Positions 25,486-32,661 of a stretch of DNA of 39,853 nt are shown in pieces (the first letter of the stretch is position 1; every line of letters begins with the position of its first letter). This DNA comes from an uncultured Eggerthella sp. (GTDB taxonomy: Bacteria; Actinomycetota; Coriobacteriia; Coriobacteriales; Eggerthellaceae). Below the pieces are notes generated by a model that ran no database searches, was not told where the DNA came from, and was given only the letters and a program-made list of their open reading frames with translations. Position numbers and translations under genes: made by a program. Where the stretch lies: positions 1 through 39,853 of the forward strand of contig UQFK01000009.1 of NCBI GenBank assembly GCA_900540345.1. The letters are read 5' to 3'.

Positions 25486-25736
25486 GGGGATGGAAGTTGC
25501 CACGGTTGCCACCTTGTCGGCATGGAAGAAGCGCAACATGCAAAAGAGTTTCAGGTGCAAACGTGGCAACGGTGGCACAAGGTGCCAAAGCGCTTTCGCG
25601 CCCTCTAAGACTCGCGATTGCGCAGTTTGACACAGGTTTCAATTTCAGGTCAGGAGGGGCTTAGAGACGATAAATAGCAAGTAGCCCATAATGTAATACC
25701 GAGCGTTTTCCGCTCGCCATTCCATTATGGAACTTG
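25486..25736. other. Non-coding stretch with inverted TTGCCAC/GTGGCAA repeats
   Basis: No gene is supported. GTTGCCACGGTTGCCACC (about 25497-25514) and a roughly inverted copy, CGTGGCAACGGTGGCAC (about 25560-25576), are present. GAGCGTTTTCCGCTC (25701-25715) is a small hairpin. The stretch separates the primase-like remnant from the oriT-like region. Confidence 0.5.
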
Positions 25737-25851
25737 CTTGCCGAGAGGTTCGGCAAGTCCGCTTCGGACGAAGGTTGCATCGCCGCGGCAACTGTTGAGC
25801 GTTGCCACTGGCGAGTGTTCGCGTCTTCGTCCTCGGCGGGGGATGCCCCGC
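25737..25851 (+). other. Putative transfer origin (oriT) region
   Basis: Several hairpins are stacked just before mobC: CTTGCCGA/TCGGCAAG (25737-25757), GTCCG-CTT-CGGAC (25757-25769) and GCGGGG/CCCCGC (25836-25851), with GTTGC/GCAAC between. A clustered-hairpin region directly upstream of a mobC gene is where oriT usually lies. I do not recognise a nic core sequence. Confidence 0.45.
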
Positions 25852-25877
25852 GCCCCTCCGAAAACAAGGAGGATTCG

Positions 25878-26378
25878 ATGGAAGAGAAGACCCGTACGAT
25901 CACATGCCGACTCGACGAGGCGGATTTCAAGAAGCTAACGGAAGAGGCAAGTATACTCGATGTTAATGCGAGTGATTTCCTTCGTCTCATCATCCGATTG
26001 CCAATTGAAGTAAAGACAGACATTGGAACAGAAAGATATGTCGTTATTGGTCCACTCACGCTAGCGAGCTTGTGGATGGATGCGAGGCGACAAGGCTATC
26101 TGCTGAATCAAGCAGTGAAAGCATTGAACACGGTCGCATTTAAGGTCAGACATGGTTCTGAAATCAACTGCACATTACGGAACTTGCTCATTGAGGCAAC
26201 TGTAGCTTTGGAGCATCTTGAAGCTGATCATGCAGACATCAAGAAGGGTATAGAAGAACTAATGGAACAGCGGGAGGTCTTTCTTGATAGGTATCGAAAG
26301 AAACCGAAGCACCGCAGAAAGAGGCAATCGTCTCTGGCAGCTCCGACAACAGAAAACCATAAGATTAAAAGCGTATGA
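25878..26378 (+). CDS. MobC-like mobilization accessory protein
   Basis: 166 aa from ATG 25878, which has an AGGAGG Shine-Dalgarno; an upstream in-frame extension crosses the hairpin region and is rejected. The N-terminus (RTITCRLDEADFKKLTEEAS, then ASDFLRLIIRLP) is a ribbon-helix-helix-type DNA-binding segment as in MobC and other relaxosome proteins. The middle LLNQAVKALNTVAF corresponds to the 'NLNQIARALN' region of that family. The C-terminus is a helical, Glu-rich stretch ending in a Lys/Arg cluster. MobC assists strand opening at oriT for the relaxase, but no relaxase gene follows: the next gene is hsdS. It may have been kept as a DNA-binding regulator (inference). Confidence 0.65.
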   Translation: MEEKTRTITCRLDEADFKKLTEEASILDVNASDFLRLIIRLPIEVKTDIGTERYVVIGPLTLASLWMDARRQGYLLNQAVKALNTVAFKVRHGSEINCTLRNLLIEATVALEHLEADHADIKKGIEELMEQREVFLDRYRKKPKHRRKRQSSLAAPTTENHKIKSV

Positions 26379-26381
26379 GAT

Positions 26382-26456
26382 TGTTCTAAAAAGTTGGAAC
26401 AAATTCTGTTTGACAAATGACTAGATTGCATTAGACTGTTCTTAGAGATTAGAACA
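26382..26456 (+). promoter_or_regulatory. hsd promoter with paired TGTTC-N10-GAACA operators
   Basis: TTGACA (26410-26415) and TAGACT (26432-26437), 16 bp apart, form a good promoter for the hsd cluster. TGTTC-N10-GAACA occurs at 26382-26401, just upstream of the -35, and again at 26437-26456, overlapping the expected start. The centres are 55 bp apart, about five helical turns. This is a classic repressor-loop layout. Confidence 0.65.
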
Positions 26457-26494
26457 TTCTATTTCATCAGTTATTCGCTTTGGGAGGAAGTGAC

Positions 26495-27103
26495 ATGGCG
26501 ATAGAGAATAAGCCGCTTGGGCAGCTTTGCTCAATCATCACAGGCGCTCCTATCAGTCGCGTAAAAAAGATACGCGAGAATGACACACCCTCCCAAGTAC
26601 AGGTTTTAGTTCCTGGCGCAATGCGTAATGGCGAGGTAATAAAAGGCGAGCTCGCCATTGAATCCGTGGCGAATGTTAAAGATGATTTCTTCACCCATGA
26701 AGGTGATGTGATTGTAAAGGCATCTACGCCTTACGGGTGTGTTTACATTGATGAGGCTCATTCTGGCCTCTTAACAACATCTTATAGCCTTATTCTGAGG
26801 CCGCAGAATAATCAAATCATCGATATGCGCTATCTCTCCTTGTTTCTAAACTCCCCTCTTTCAGTGCGCGAATTGGAACGTATGAGCTCCGGGATGACGA
26901 TTCAGCTAGTTAAGAAGAAGGATTTAGCAGAGATGCCCATCCCAATTCCATCACTTAATGAGCAGAAACGGCTGGGCGCACTTCACCGCCAATCTCAGAA
27001 CATTAAGAAGATCTGTCAGTCTATTGAGGAAAAGAACAATCTCCTTATCGAGGGCGAATTAGCGCGGGCTTTATCCGACGTATCATTCATTGGAAGGAAT
27101 TGA
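26495..27103 (+). CDS. hsdS: Single-TRD type I specificity subunit-like protein
   Basis: 202 aa from ATG 26495, with GGAGG upstream. It looks like one half of a type I HsdS: a single target-recognition domain (about 1-155), with features such as VLVPGAMRNGEVI, TTSYSLILRP, LFLNSPLSVRELERM and the closing PIPIPSLNEQKRLGAL, followed by one coiled-coil spacer helix (about 157-190). Standard HsdS has two such halves and about 400 residues. A half-size S can dimerise to give a palindromic target, as known for engineered and some natural half-S proteins. It is followed 5 bp later by hsdM, under an operator-bearing promoter. Confidence 0.75.
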   Translation: MAIENKPLGQLCSIITGAPISRVKKIRENDTPSQVQVLVPGAMRNGEVIKGELAIESVANVKDDFFTHEGDVIVKASTPYGCVYIDEAHSGLLTTSYSLILRPQNNQIIDMRYLSLFLNSPLSVRELERMSSGMTIQLVKKKDLAEMPIPIPSLNEQKRLGALHRQSQNIKKICQSIEEKNNLLIEGELARALSDVSFIGRN

Positions 27104-27108
27104 TAACG

Positions 27109-28629
27109 ATGATTACGGGTGCAACAAAGAACAAGGTCGATGCAATTTGGCAAAAGATGTGGGAAGGCGGCATTACCAACCCGATTGAAGTAATTAGCCA
27201 ACTTACCTATCTCATGTTCATGAGATCGCTTGATGAACGTGAGCTTGAGATAGAGCGCATGGAACAAATCTTGGGCGAGCCACAGAAGCACATTTTCCCG
27301 GAAGCATACCGCAATTCCTATGGTGTCGAAGTTAATGGCAAAGAACTGCGTTGGAGCTATTTTAAAGATAAACCTGCGGAAGAAATGTATCGTATTGTGG
27401 ATCAATTCGTTTTTCCCTTTATTAAGGAAATGGGAGATGGGTCTGCATTTTCAAAAGCAATGGAAGGGGCAACCTTTGGTTTTCCTGCAGGAAAACCTGC
27501 GCTTTTAGAACGAGCGGTCGATGGCGTTGAGGGACTGCTTTCCGAATTCGACGAAAATATCGGAGATCTGGGCGATTTATACGAATACATGCTTTCGAAA
27601 CTTTCGACTGCGGGAACCAATGGGCAGTTCCGCACTCCAAAGCATATCCGGGATATGATGGTGTCAATAGTGGACCCTAAGCCTAGTGAACTCATTTGTG
27701 ACCCTGCATGTGGTACAGCAGGATTCCTGATTAGCGGCGCTGAACATATCCGAGATAAATACGAAGATACCATGAGCTCGGCCGATTGGAGCAGTTTTGC
27801 GGGATCTGATGGCGCGGACCCTCAGTTTAGCGGCTTCGAAATGGATCAAACCATGCTGCGTATTAGCGCCATGAACCTGATGCTCCACGGCGTAGACGAG
27901 CCCGATATCCGTTATATGGATAGCATTTCCAAAAACAATACAATTCGCGGCAAATACGACATCGTACTTGCTAATCCACCTTTTACAGGCTCAGTTGATG
28001 TTGAGGACATCGATAAGAGTCTCCGCTCTATCGTGGACTCCAAGCAAACGGAGCTTCTGTTCGTTGCTCTGTTTTTACGCATGATGAAGCTTGGTGGACG
28101 CTCGGCATGCATCGTGCCTAATGGCGTTTTGTTCCGTACGAATTCAAAAGCCTATACGCAACTACGTAAAGAATTGGTTGAGAATCAGAAGCTCGAGGCG
28201 ATTATCTATATGCCTTCGGGTGTATTCAAGCCTTATTCGGGCGTTAGCACAGCGGTGCTAGTCTTTACGAAAACCGATGCTGGTGGAACAGACAAGGTAT
28301 GGTTCTACAATATGGAAGGCGACGGCTTCACGCTTGATGACAAACGTGATGAGGATGCCAAGAACAACGATATCCCAGATATTCTCGCACGCTGGGTAAA
28401 TCTTGATGACGAAGCGAAACGTGAGCGAACCGATAAGAGCTTCCTGGTTCCTAAGCAAGAAATTGTCGATAACGATTACGACTTTAGCTTTAATAAGTAC
28501 ACCAAAACAGAATATGAGCGAATTGAGTATCCGCCAACCAGTGAGATTCTGGCTGAACTTGAAGATCTTAATGCTCAAATGAATACTGGACTTGCAGAGC
28601 TTAAAGCGATGTTGGGTGGTGAGCTTTAA
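27109..28629 (+). CDS. hsdM: Type I restriction-modification system methyltransferase subunit
   Basis: 506 aa from ATG 27109 (GGAAGG about 10 bp upstream; TTG 27100 overlaps the previous gene and is less likely). It is an N6-adenine methyltransferase using S-adenosylmethionine. The N-terminal HsdM helical domain starts at about 10 (ISQLTYLMFMRSLDERE). The catalytic domain carries FRTPKHIRDMM, motif I DPACGTAGFL (Asp198 on) and motif IV NPPF (Asn289-Phe292). Both key motifs are intact, so it should be active with an S subunit. It lies between a single-TRD and a two-TRD S gene and overlaps the latter by one base. No hsdR is in the window. Confidence 0.95.
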   Translation: MITGATKNKVDAIWQKMWEGGITNPIEVISQLTYLMFMRSLDERELEIERMEQILGEPQKHIFPEAYRNSYGVEVNGKELRWSYFKDKPAEEMYRIVDQFVFPFIKEMGDGSAFSKAMEGATFGFPAGKPALLERAVDGVEGLLSEFDENIGDLGDLYEYMLSKLSTAGTNGQFRTPKHIRDMMVSIVDPKPSELICDPACGTAGFLISGAEHIRDKYEDTMSSADWSSFAGSDGADPQFSGFEMDQTMLRISAMNLMLHGVDEPDIRYMDSISKNNTIRGKYDIVLANPPFTGSVDVEDIDKSLRSIVDSKQTELLFVALFLRMMKLGGRSACIVPNGVLFRTNSKAYTQLRKELVENQKLEAIIYMPSGVFKPYSGVSTAVLVFTKTDAGGTDKVWFYNMEGDGFTLDDKRDEDAKNNDIPDILARWVNLDDEAKRERTDKSFLVPKQEIVDNDYDFSFNKYTKTEYERIEYPPTSEILAELEDLNAQMNTGLAELKAMLGGEL

Positions 28630-29717
28630 TGGCTAGCAAACCCCCATTTGTCGGGGAGAAGGTGAGGCTTTTCGATCTATGCGCTAAAGGCAAATCAACC
28701 TTACGTCAAAAGGATCTTTTAGATGATGGGCCTTATTCCGTATATGGGGCGTCTGGCATTGCGGGAACGATGGAATCGTTTCAAAACGAGAAACCATACG
28801 TTTGTGTCGTTAAGGATGGCGCGGGGGTAGGACGCGCTATGGCATGCGAAGCATACACGTCCGTCCTTGGAACGATGCAGGCCCTTATTCCAAAGAATGG
28901 GGTCAACAGGGATTATCTTCTGCACCTTGTTCGATCGTTGAAGCTGGGAGATGGTTTTAGTGGCTCGACCATCCCGCATATATATTTCAAGGACTACGGT
29001 AAACGTGCCGTTCCAAATTATTCCTCTGCGCAGCAGGCGGAGATCGCGGCTGTTCTTAACTTAATTGAAACGCTGATAGAGCAGCGAGGTTCCGTTGTGA
29101 GGAAATCCGACGAACTCATCAAATCCCGATTTGTCGAGATGTTTGGAAATCCGGTCAGTAACCCAAAATACCCAAAGTATCCAATTTTCAAACTCGCAAA
29201 ACTCTCTTCAGGTGCAACCCCTAATCGGAAAAAGCCTGAATATTTTGAAGGGGAAATCCCATGGGTGAAAACAGGAGAAGTGGCTACAGGAAACATTAAT
29301 GAGACTGAAGAACATATAACTGAAGAGGCGATTTCAGATACTGCATGTCATGTACTTCCAGCAGGAACGATTCTTGTTGCAATGTATGGCCAAGGGGATA
29401 CTCGCGGAAAATCAGCTTTGTTGAACATAAGCGCAGCAACAAACCAAGCATGTGCTGCAATAAAATTTAATGATCAAATCAACGAACAGTTTGCCCTTGC
29501 ACACCTTCATTTGTGTTACGAAGATCTTCGTAATTTAAGTTACGGTGGTAATCAGAAAAATCTAAGCCTCAAAATTCTTAAAAATTACGAAGTGACTGTA
29601 CCCCCAATTGGCCTACAGCAACAATTCGCAGACTTCGTTACCCAGGTCGACAAATCGCGGTTTGTCTGTGCCCTCGCTTCTCAACAATGCACGCTGGCGG
29701 GTGTTTCTTTTGAGTAG
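28629..29717 (+). CDS. hsdS: Type I specificity subunit, two recognition domains, shortened C-terminus
   Basis: 362 aa, starting in a TAATG overlap with hsdM. TRD1 covers about 1-135 (YSVYGASGIAGTMESF, GSTIPHIYFKDYGK) and ends in a spacer helix with AEIAAVLNLIETLIEQR. TRD2 covers about 175-335 (SSGATPNRKKPEYF, IPWVKTGEV, MYGQGDTRGKSALL) and ends PPIGLQQQFADFV. After DKSRF the usual second spacer helix is replaced by a short unrelated tail (VCALASQQCTLAG), so the last 30-40 residues look lost by a frameshift or recombination. That helix helps bind HsdM, so activity may be reduced, or supplied with the single-TRD protein. Confidence 0.88.
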   Translation: MASKPPFVGEKVRLFDLCAKGKSTLRQKDLLDDGPYSVYGASGIAGTMESFQNEKPYVCVVKDGAGVGRAMACEAYTSVLGTMQALIPKNGVNRDYLLHLVRSLKLGDGFSGSTIPHIYFKDYGKRAVPNYSSAQQAEIAAVLNLIETLIEQRGSVVRKSDELIKSRFVEMFGNPVSNPKYPKYPIFKLAKLSSGATPNRKKPEYFEGEIPWVKTGEVATGNINETEEHITEEAISDTACHVLPAGTILVAMYGQGDTRGKSALLNISAATNQACAAIKFNDQINEQFALAHLHLCYEDLRNLSYGGNQKNLSLKILKNYEVTVPPIGLQQQFADFVTQVDKSRFVCALASQQCTLAGVSFE

Positions 29718-29833
29718 CGCCAGCATTTTCACGCCTGGGTTCCGCTGCATATGGCATAAATGTATCGGCGGCTGAATAAGCGGCTATCAAGCGCCGGGAG
29801 TTTATCCCCCGGCATTTCCATTAAGGGGTCCAT

Positions 29834-30515
29834 TTGAGAGAGCTTAGCGTCTTTTGCGATGAATCGGGCATCAAGAAGGCGGGTCGAAATACTACTTGGT
29901 GACCATAGTGATGCATGACCAGTCGAATTCGCTAATCGATGCACTTGACCACTATGAACAAAATCACTTGCAGGGCGAGATTTACCCGATATTCCGTTTC
30001 ATGCCACCTCGCTGATGAGAGGTTACGATCAATATAAAAATCTTGGCATGGAAATGTGCAAGAAGCTTCTCTCCTCATTCGGAGTTCTGGTTCAGCGTCT
30101 TCCGATCCATTACAAGAGCTTCGCTTTTAAAAGCAAGGAGTTCAAAACCGCAGACACTCTGCAAGTCCAGCTGAGACGCAAGATGGTTGACTTCCTGTTT
30201 GATGAGATAGACCTCTTGCAATCCTTCGATATCGTGAAAGTCTATTACGACAACGATCAAACCGCCGCAACTGCTGCTCTCCATGCGGCCATGGAGTATG
30301 TCCTATCTAAAGATGTACCGCTTTATCGCGATTCTGATTACAAAGCCTATCGTCTAGCGCAAGCCGCTGACTATCTTTGCGAGATTGAACTTGCTGCGAT
30401 CAAATACGAGAACCATGACGAAACGCAAACCGATATAAAGTTCTTCGGTAGTATCGGTTCCTTTAAGAAGAACTGGTTGAAGCAAGCAAGGCGAAAGAGC
30501 ATCGACAAGAAATAG
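29834..30515 (+). pseudogene. DUF3800 protein gene broken by two frameshifts
   Basis: The reading frame starts at TTG 29834, after AAGGGG, and gives RELSVFCDESGIKKAGR with the DUF3800 DESG motif. It then shifts near 29885 to KYYLVTIVMHDQSN and EQNHLQGE, and again near 29980 to LPDIPFHATSLMRGYDQYKNL. From there it continues intact to the stop at 30515 (YYDNDQTAATAALHAAMEYVL, YRLAQAADYLCEIELAAIKY). The joined product would be about 225 aa, normal for the family. DUF3800 proteins are predicted RNase H-fold enzymes of unknown function, often near restriction-modification genes. The 116 bp before it, after hsdS, holds only a weak GCCGGG/CCCGGC hairpin. Confidence 0.8.
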
Positions 30516-30518
30516 ATC

Positions 30519-30583
30519 TGTCCGAATCGACTGAAAAAGCTACGAAATTCAGTCGAAACAGACACCCAAAGTCGGTGCAGATG
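30519..30583 (+). repeat. 65-bp direct repeat, copy 1 (before fic)
   Basis: Matches 31761-31825 at 64 of 65 positions. Inside is an inverted repeat, TCGACTGAA / TTCAGTCGA, around a 12-nt loop. Its end (GTCGGTGCAGATG, continuing CGGTGCAG) also recurs near attL at 24975-24995. Confidence 0.9.
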
Positions 30584-30623
30584 CGGTGCAGCCCAACGCG
30601 AGAGAATATATGCATCACAGATT

Positions 30624-30663
30624 CTTATTCTGCATCAGATGATATAATATGATGCAGAATAAG
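30624..30663 (+). promoter_or_regulatory. fic promoter/operator: 13-bp perfect inverted repeat around TATAAT
   Basis: CTTATTCTGCATC (30624-30636) and GATGCAGAATAAG (30651-30663) are perfect inverted copies. The 14-bp spacer contains TATAAT (30643-30648). A third half-site, GATGCAGAA, lies at 30671-30679 next to the ribosome site. A bound protein would block the promoter, probably giving autoregulation by the Fic protein's C-terminal helix-turn-helix (inference). Confidence 0.7.
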
Positions 30664-30688
30664 AGGCCATGATGCAGAAAGGAAGCCC

Positions 30689-31741
30689 GTGTCTCGTTTC
30701 GATTACGATGATCCGCTCAACCTGCTGACACCCGATATCGTGAAGAAGGTAGCGACGCTTCGTGAATACAAAGGCAAGCAAGCACTATATCTAGAAGCGC
30801 GCCCCGATGTGCTGGAAAAGCTCTGCACCTCAGCGAAGATTCGTTCAGCAGACGCTTCCAACCGAATCGAGGGCATAAGCACAACAGATAAGCGCCTTAA
30901 GGATTTGATGGTCGAAGAAAGTGAGCCTGTTACTCGAGCCGAACGAGATATTGCCGGGTATCGTGATGTCCTCGCCCTTGTCCACGAAAGCTATGAACAC
31001 ATGCGGATAACCCCGAACGTTATTCTGCAGATGCATGCAATGCTTCATCGATATTCAGGCCATGCTTTCGCGGGCCATTGGAAGGACAGCGACAACTCAA
31101 TTGTAGAACGCGATGCGAATGGCGTAGAGCACGTTCGGTTCAGGCCCCTGCCAGCAGTTGCGGTGCCAGAGGCAATGGAGGAGCTGTGCTCAAGCTATGT
31201 CGCAGGCATAGAAAGCGAGATCGTAGACCCCTTGATTCTCATCGCCCGCTTTGTCTTCGATTTCGTGAGCATTCACCCCTTCACTGACGGCAATGGAAGA
31301 ATGAGCCGACTCCTGACGCTGCTCCTTTTGTATCAAAATGGCTATCTAGCAGGAAAATACGTAAGCATCGAAGACGAAATCAATCGGACGCGTGATTCGT
31401 ATTACGAAGCTCTTGCCGCAAGTTCGGAAGGCTGGGGCGACGGAGAGGCAGATTATGTTCCATTTATCAACTATCTTCTGGGAATAGAAATAGCGGTGTA
31501 CGCTGATTTCGAGTCGAGGGTATCGGGATTGCTTGGTGGGTCCAAGAGCAAGGCGGAACGCGTTGAGGAGTGTCTTGAGAACTCTTTGGGTCCGATTAAG
31601 AAATCGGGTATTGTAAGGGAATGCCCTGACATCTCTGTTACAACCATTGAGCGCGTACTCAAGAAGCTCCTAGACGATGACAAGATCGAGAAGATCGGAG
31701 GTGGCCGCTCCACTGCCTATGTCTGGTGTAGTTCGCGATAA
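30689..31741 (+). CDS. fic: Fic family protein (class II, self-inhibited) with C-terminal winged helix
   Basis: 350 aa from GTG 30689, with AAAGGA 6 bp upstream. The Fic core motif HPFTDGNGR is at residues 196-204 and matches the active consensus HPFx(D/E)GNGR; His196 would be catalytic for transfer of AMP (or another nucleotide) to a protein hydroxyl. The inhibitory helix motif (S/T)xxxE(G/N) is seen as SNRIEG at 57-62 with Glu61, N-terminal of the Fic core, so this is a class II, intramolecularly inhibited enzyme. The C-terminus (about 285-350: SVTTIERVLKKLLDDDKIEKIGGGR) reads as a winged helix. It is intact, unlike much of the element, and lies between 65-bp direct repeats behind a palindromic operator. 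The target is unknown. Confidence 0.93.
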   Translation: MSRFDYDDPLNLLTPDIVKKVATLREYKGKQALYLEARPDVLEKLCTSAKIRSADASNRIEGISTTDKRLKDLMVEESEPVTRAERDIAGYRDVLALVHESYEHMRITPNVILQMHAMLHRYSGHAFAGHWKDSDNSIVERDANGVEHVRFRPLPAVAVPEAMEELCSSYVAGIESEIVDPLILIARFVFDFVSIHPFTDGNGRMSRLLTLLLLYQNGYLAGKYVSIEDEINRTRDSYYEALAASSEGWGDGEADYVPFINYLLGIEIAVYADFESRVSGLLGGSKSKAERVEECLENSLGPIKKSGIVRECPDISVTTIERVLKKLLDDDKIEKIGGGRSTAYVWCSSR

Positions 31742-31760
31742 ATGCTAGAGGCTTTCTGAA

Positions 31761-31825
31761 TGTCCGAATCGACTGAAAAAGCTACAAAATTCAGTCGAAA
31801 CAGACACCCAAAGTCGGTGCAGATG
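31761..31825 (+). repeat. 65-bp direct repeat, copy 2 (after fic)
   Basis: Second copy of the 30519-30583 repeat, with one mismatch. The two copies bracket the fic gene and its operator as a unit of about 1.24 kb. From 31826 to attR at 31929 I see no gene. Confidence 0.9.
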
Positions 31826-31928
31826 GACACGAAAATCTGTCTAAATGCACCGCGATCTGCGTGACAGGCTTAGCGTAAAACACCAGTTCAGACACATAAT
31901 TGTACTTACTTTACGTTCCTTCAAGACC

Positions 31929-31975
31929 GCTCATAACCCGGAGGCCGTAGGTTCAAATCCTGCCCCCGCGACCAA
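31929..31975 (+). repeat. attR: 47-bp direct repeat (3' half of tRNA-fMet)
   Basis: Exact copy of 24863-24909. It lacks the acceptor 5' strand, D arm and most of the anticodon stem, so it is not a second tRNA gene. It marks the right end of the element. Confidence 0.93.
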
Positions 31976-31983
31976 TAAAACGC

Positions 31984-32017
31984 AGGTCAGGCATATGTTT
32001 TATTGCCTGACCTTTTT
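31984..32017 (+). terminator. Terminator beyond attR, probably the original tRNA-fMet terminator
   Basis: AGGTCAGGCA (31984-31993) pairs with TGCCTGACCT (32004-32013), followed by T's to 32017. It sits 9 bp after attR, the same place relative to the tRNA end as the element's own terminator at attL. Confidence 0.85.
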
Positions 32018-32296
32018 GCGGGGTTACACCTTGCTCAACTATCACAGAACTATCACAGCGCGAAGGAACAAGGATGAACATATCCGAACACCGAAAGACT
32101 CGCAAGCTGGGTTTTCTGATACAGATCGACATGAATAACCGCGAGTCGACGCTCAAAAGAGAGATCATAACCCGAAGACCGCCTAGACCTCCTCGGTACC
32201 GCAAGGGACGAACCCTCCGGCCCGAAAGTCGGAAGGTTTTCGCTCTAGAATAAATACTCCCGAAACCGCTGCACGGCCAGCGTATGACCGACTCCG
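32018..32296. other. No gene seen; possible terminator hairpin
   Basis: No supported coding sequence. ACCCTCCG and CGGAAGGT (about 32206-32232) can form an imperfect stem followed by TTTT, a possible plus-strand terminator. The stretch probably contains decayed sequence upstream of the DMT transporter remnant. Confidence 0.4.
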
Positions 32297-32531
32297 ACCT
32301 TCGTTGCGAACACTGGACTTGGGTGCTACCTCTACTTCTCCTCGTTCGACAGCCTACGAGCCCAGACTGTGGCGGATCCTCGGCTACCTAGAGTCGTTAT
32401 CTGCCGTCGTCTGCGCGTTGGTCTTTCTCGGCGAGCCCATGGGCGTGTTCGAGATGGTCGGCGGACTTCTCATCATCGGCGGCGCCATGGCGGTCTCCAT
32501 ACCAAGACCGAAGCCGCCTTGCGCAGAATAA
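32297..32531 (+). pseudogene. C-terminal remnant of an EamA/DMT-family transporter
   Basis: Two frames joined at about 32375 by one extra base read FVANTGLGCYLYFSSFD...RAQTVA, then ILGYLESLSAVVCALVFLGEP and MVGGLLIIGGAMAV. This is the end of an EamA drug/metabolite transporter, where the 'E..sAv..alvflgE' and final 'G..LIi.G' motifs are typical. About 200 N-terminal residues are missing. With the frameshift and truncation it is non-functional. The 130 bp after it hold no gene. Confidence 0.7.
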
Positions 32532-32661
32532 GGCGCTGTCGGAACTTGAGGACTCGATAATCAGAGGCCTTGGCACAGTTCGGAAAAGCAAGGAATTAGC
32601 ATTGCGGAACTTGCGCGACACAACAGCGAAGCAGGCGAACAATAATACACGCGCTCAACTC

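Larger units (their letters stand above)
24863..31975. mobile_element. Decayed integrative/mobilizable element inserted in tRNA-fMet
   Basis: About 7.1 kb bounded by 47-bp identical direct repeats from the tRNA 3' half. It carries integrase and primase-like remnants, an oriT-like region with mobC, an hsdS-hsdM-hsdS cluster without hsdR, a broken DUF3800 gene and an intact fic gene. No relaxase, full integrase or replication protein is left, so it is probably immobile by itself. The coding sequence from mobC to the second hsdS is visibly more AT-rich than the flanking chromosome. Confidence 0.88.

Noticed and set aside
26495..31741. A hidden hsdR or other ATP-dependent nuclease
   Set aside because: No Walker A/DEAD-box helicase motifs or long frame were found in this interval on either strand; all space is taken by the genes listed.
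31929..31975. Second tRNA-Met gene
   Set aside because: Only the 3' 46 nt are present; the acceptor 5' strand and D arm are missing, so it is an att site.
31953..32204. Minus-strand 83-residue frame ending in a GRGGRI sequence
   Set aside because: That end is simply the reverse translation of the tRNA fragment; the rest shows no motif.
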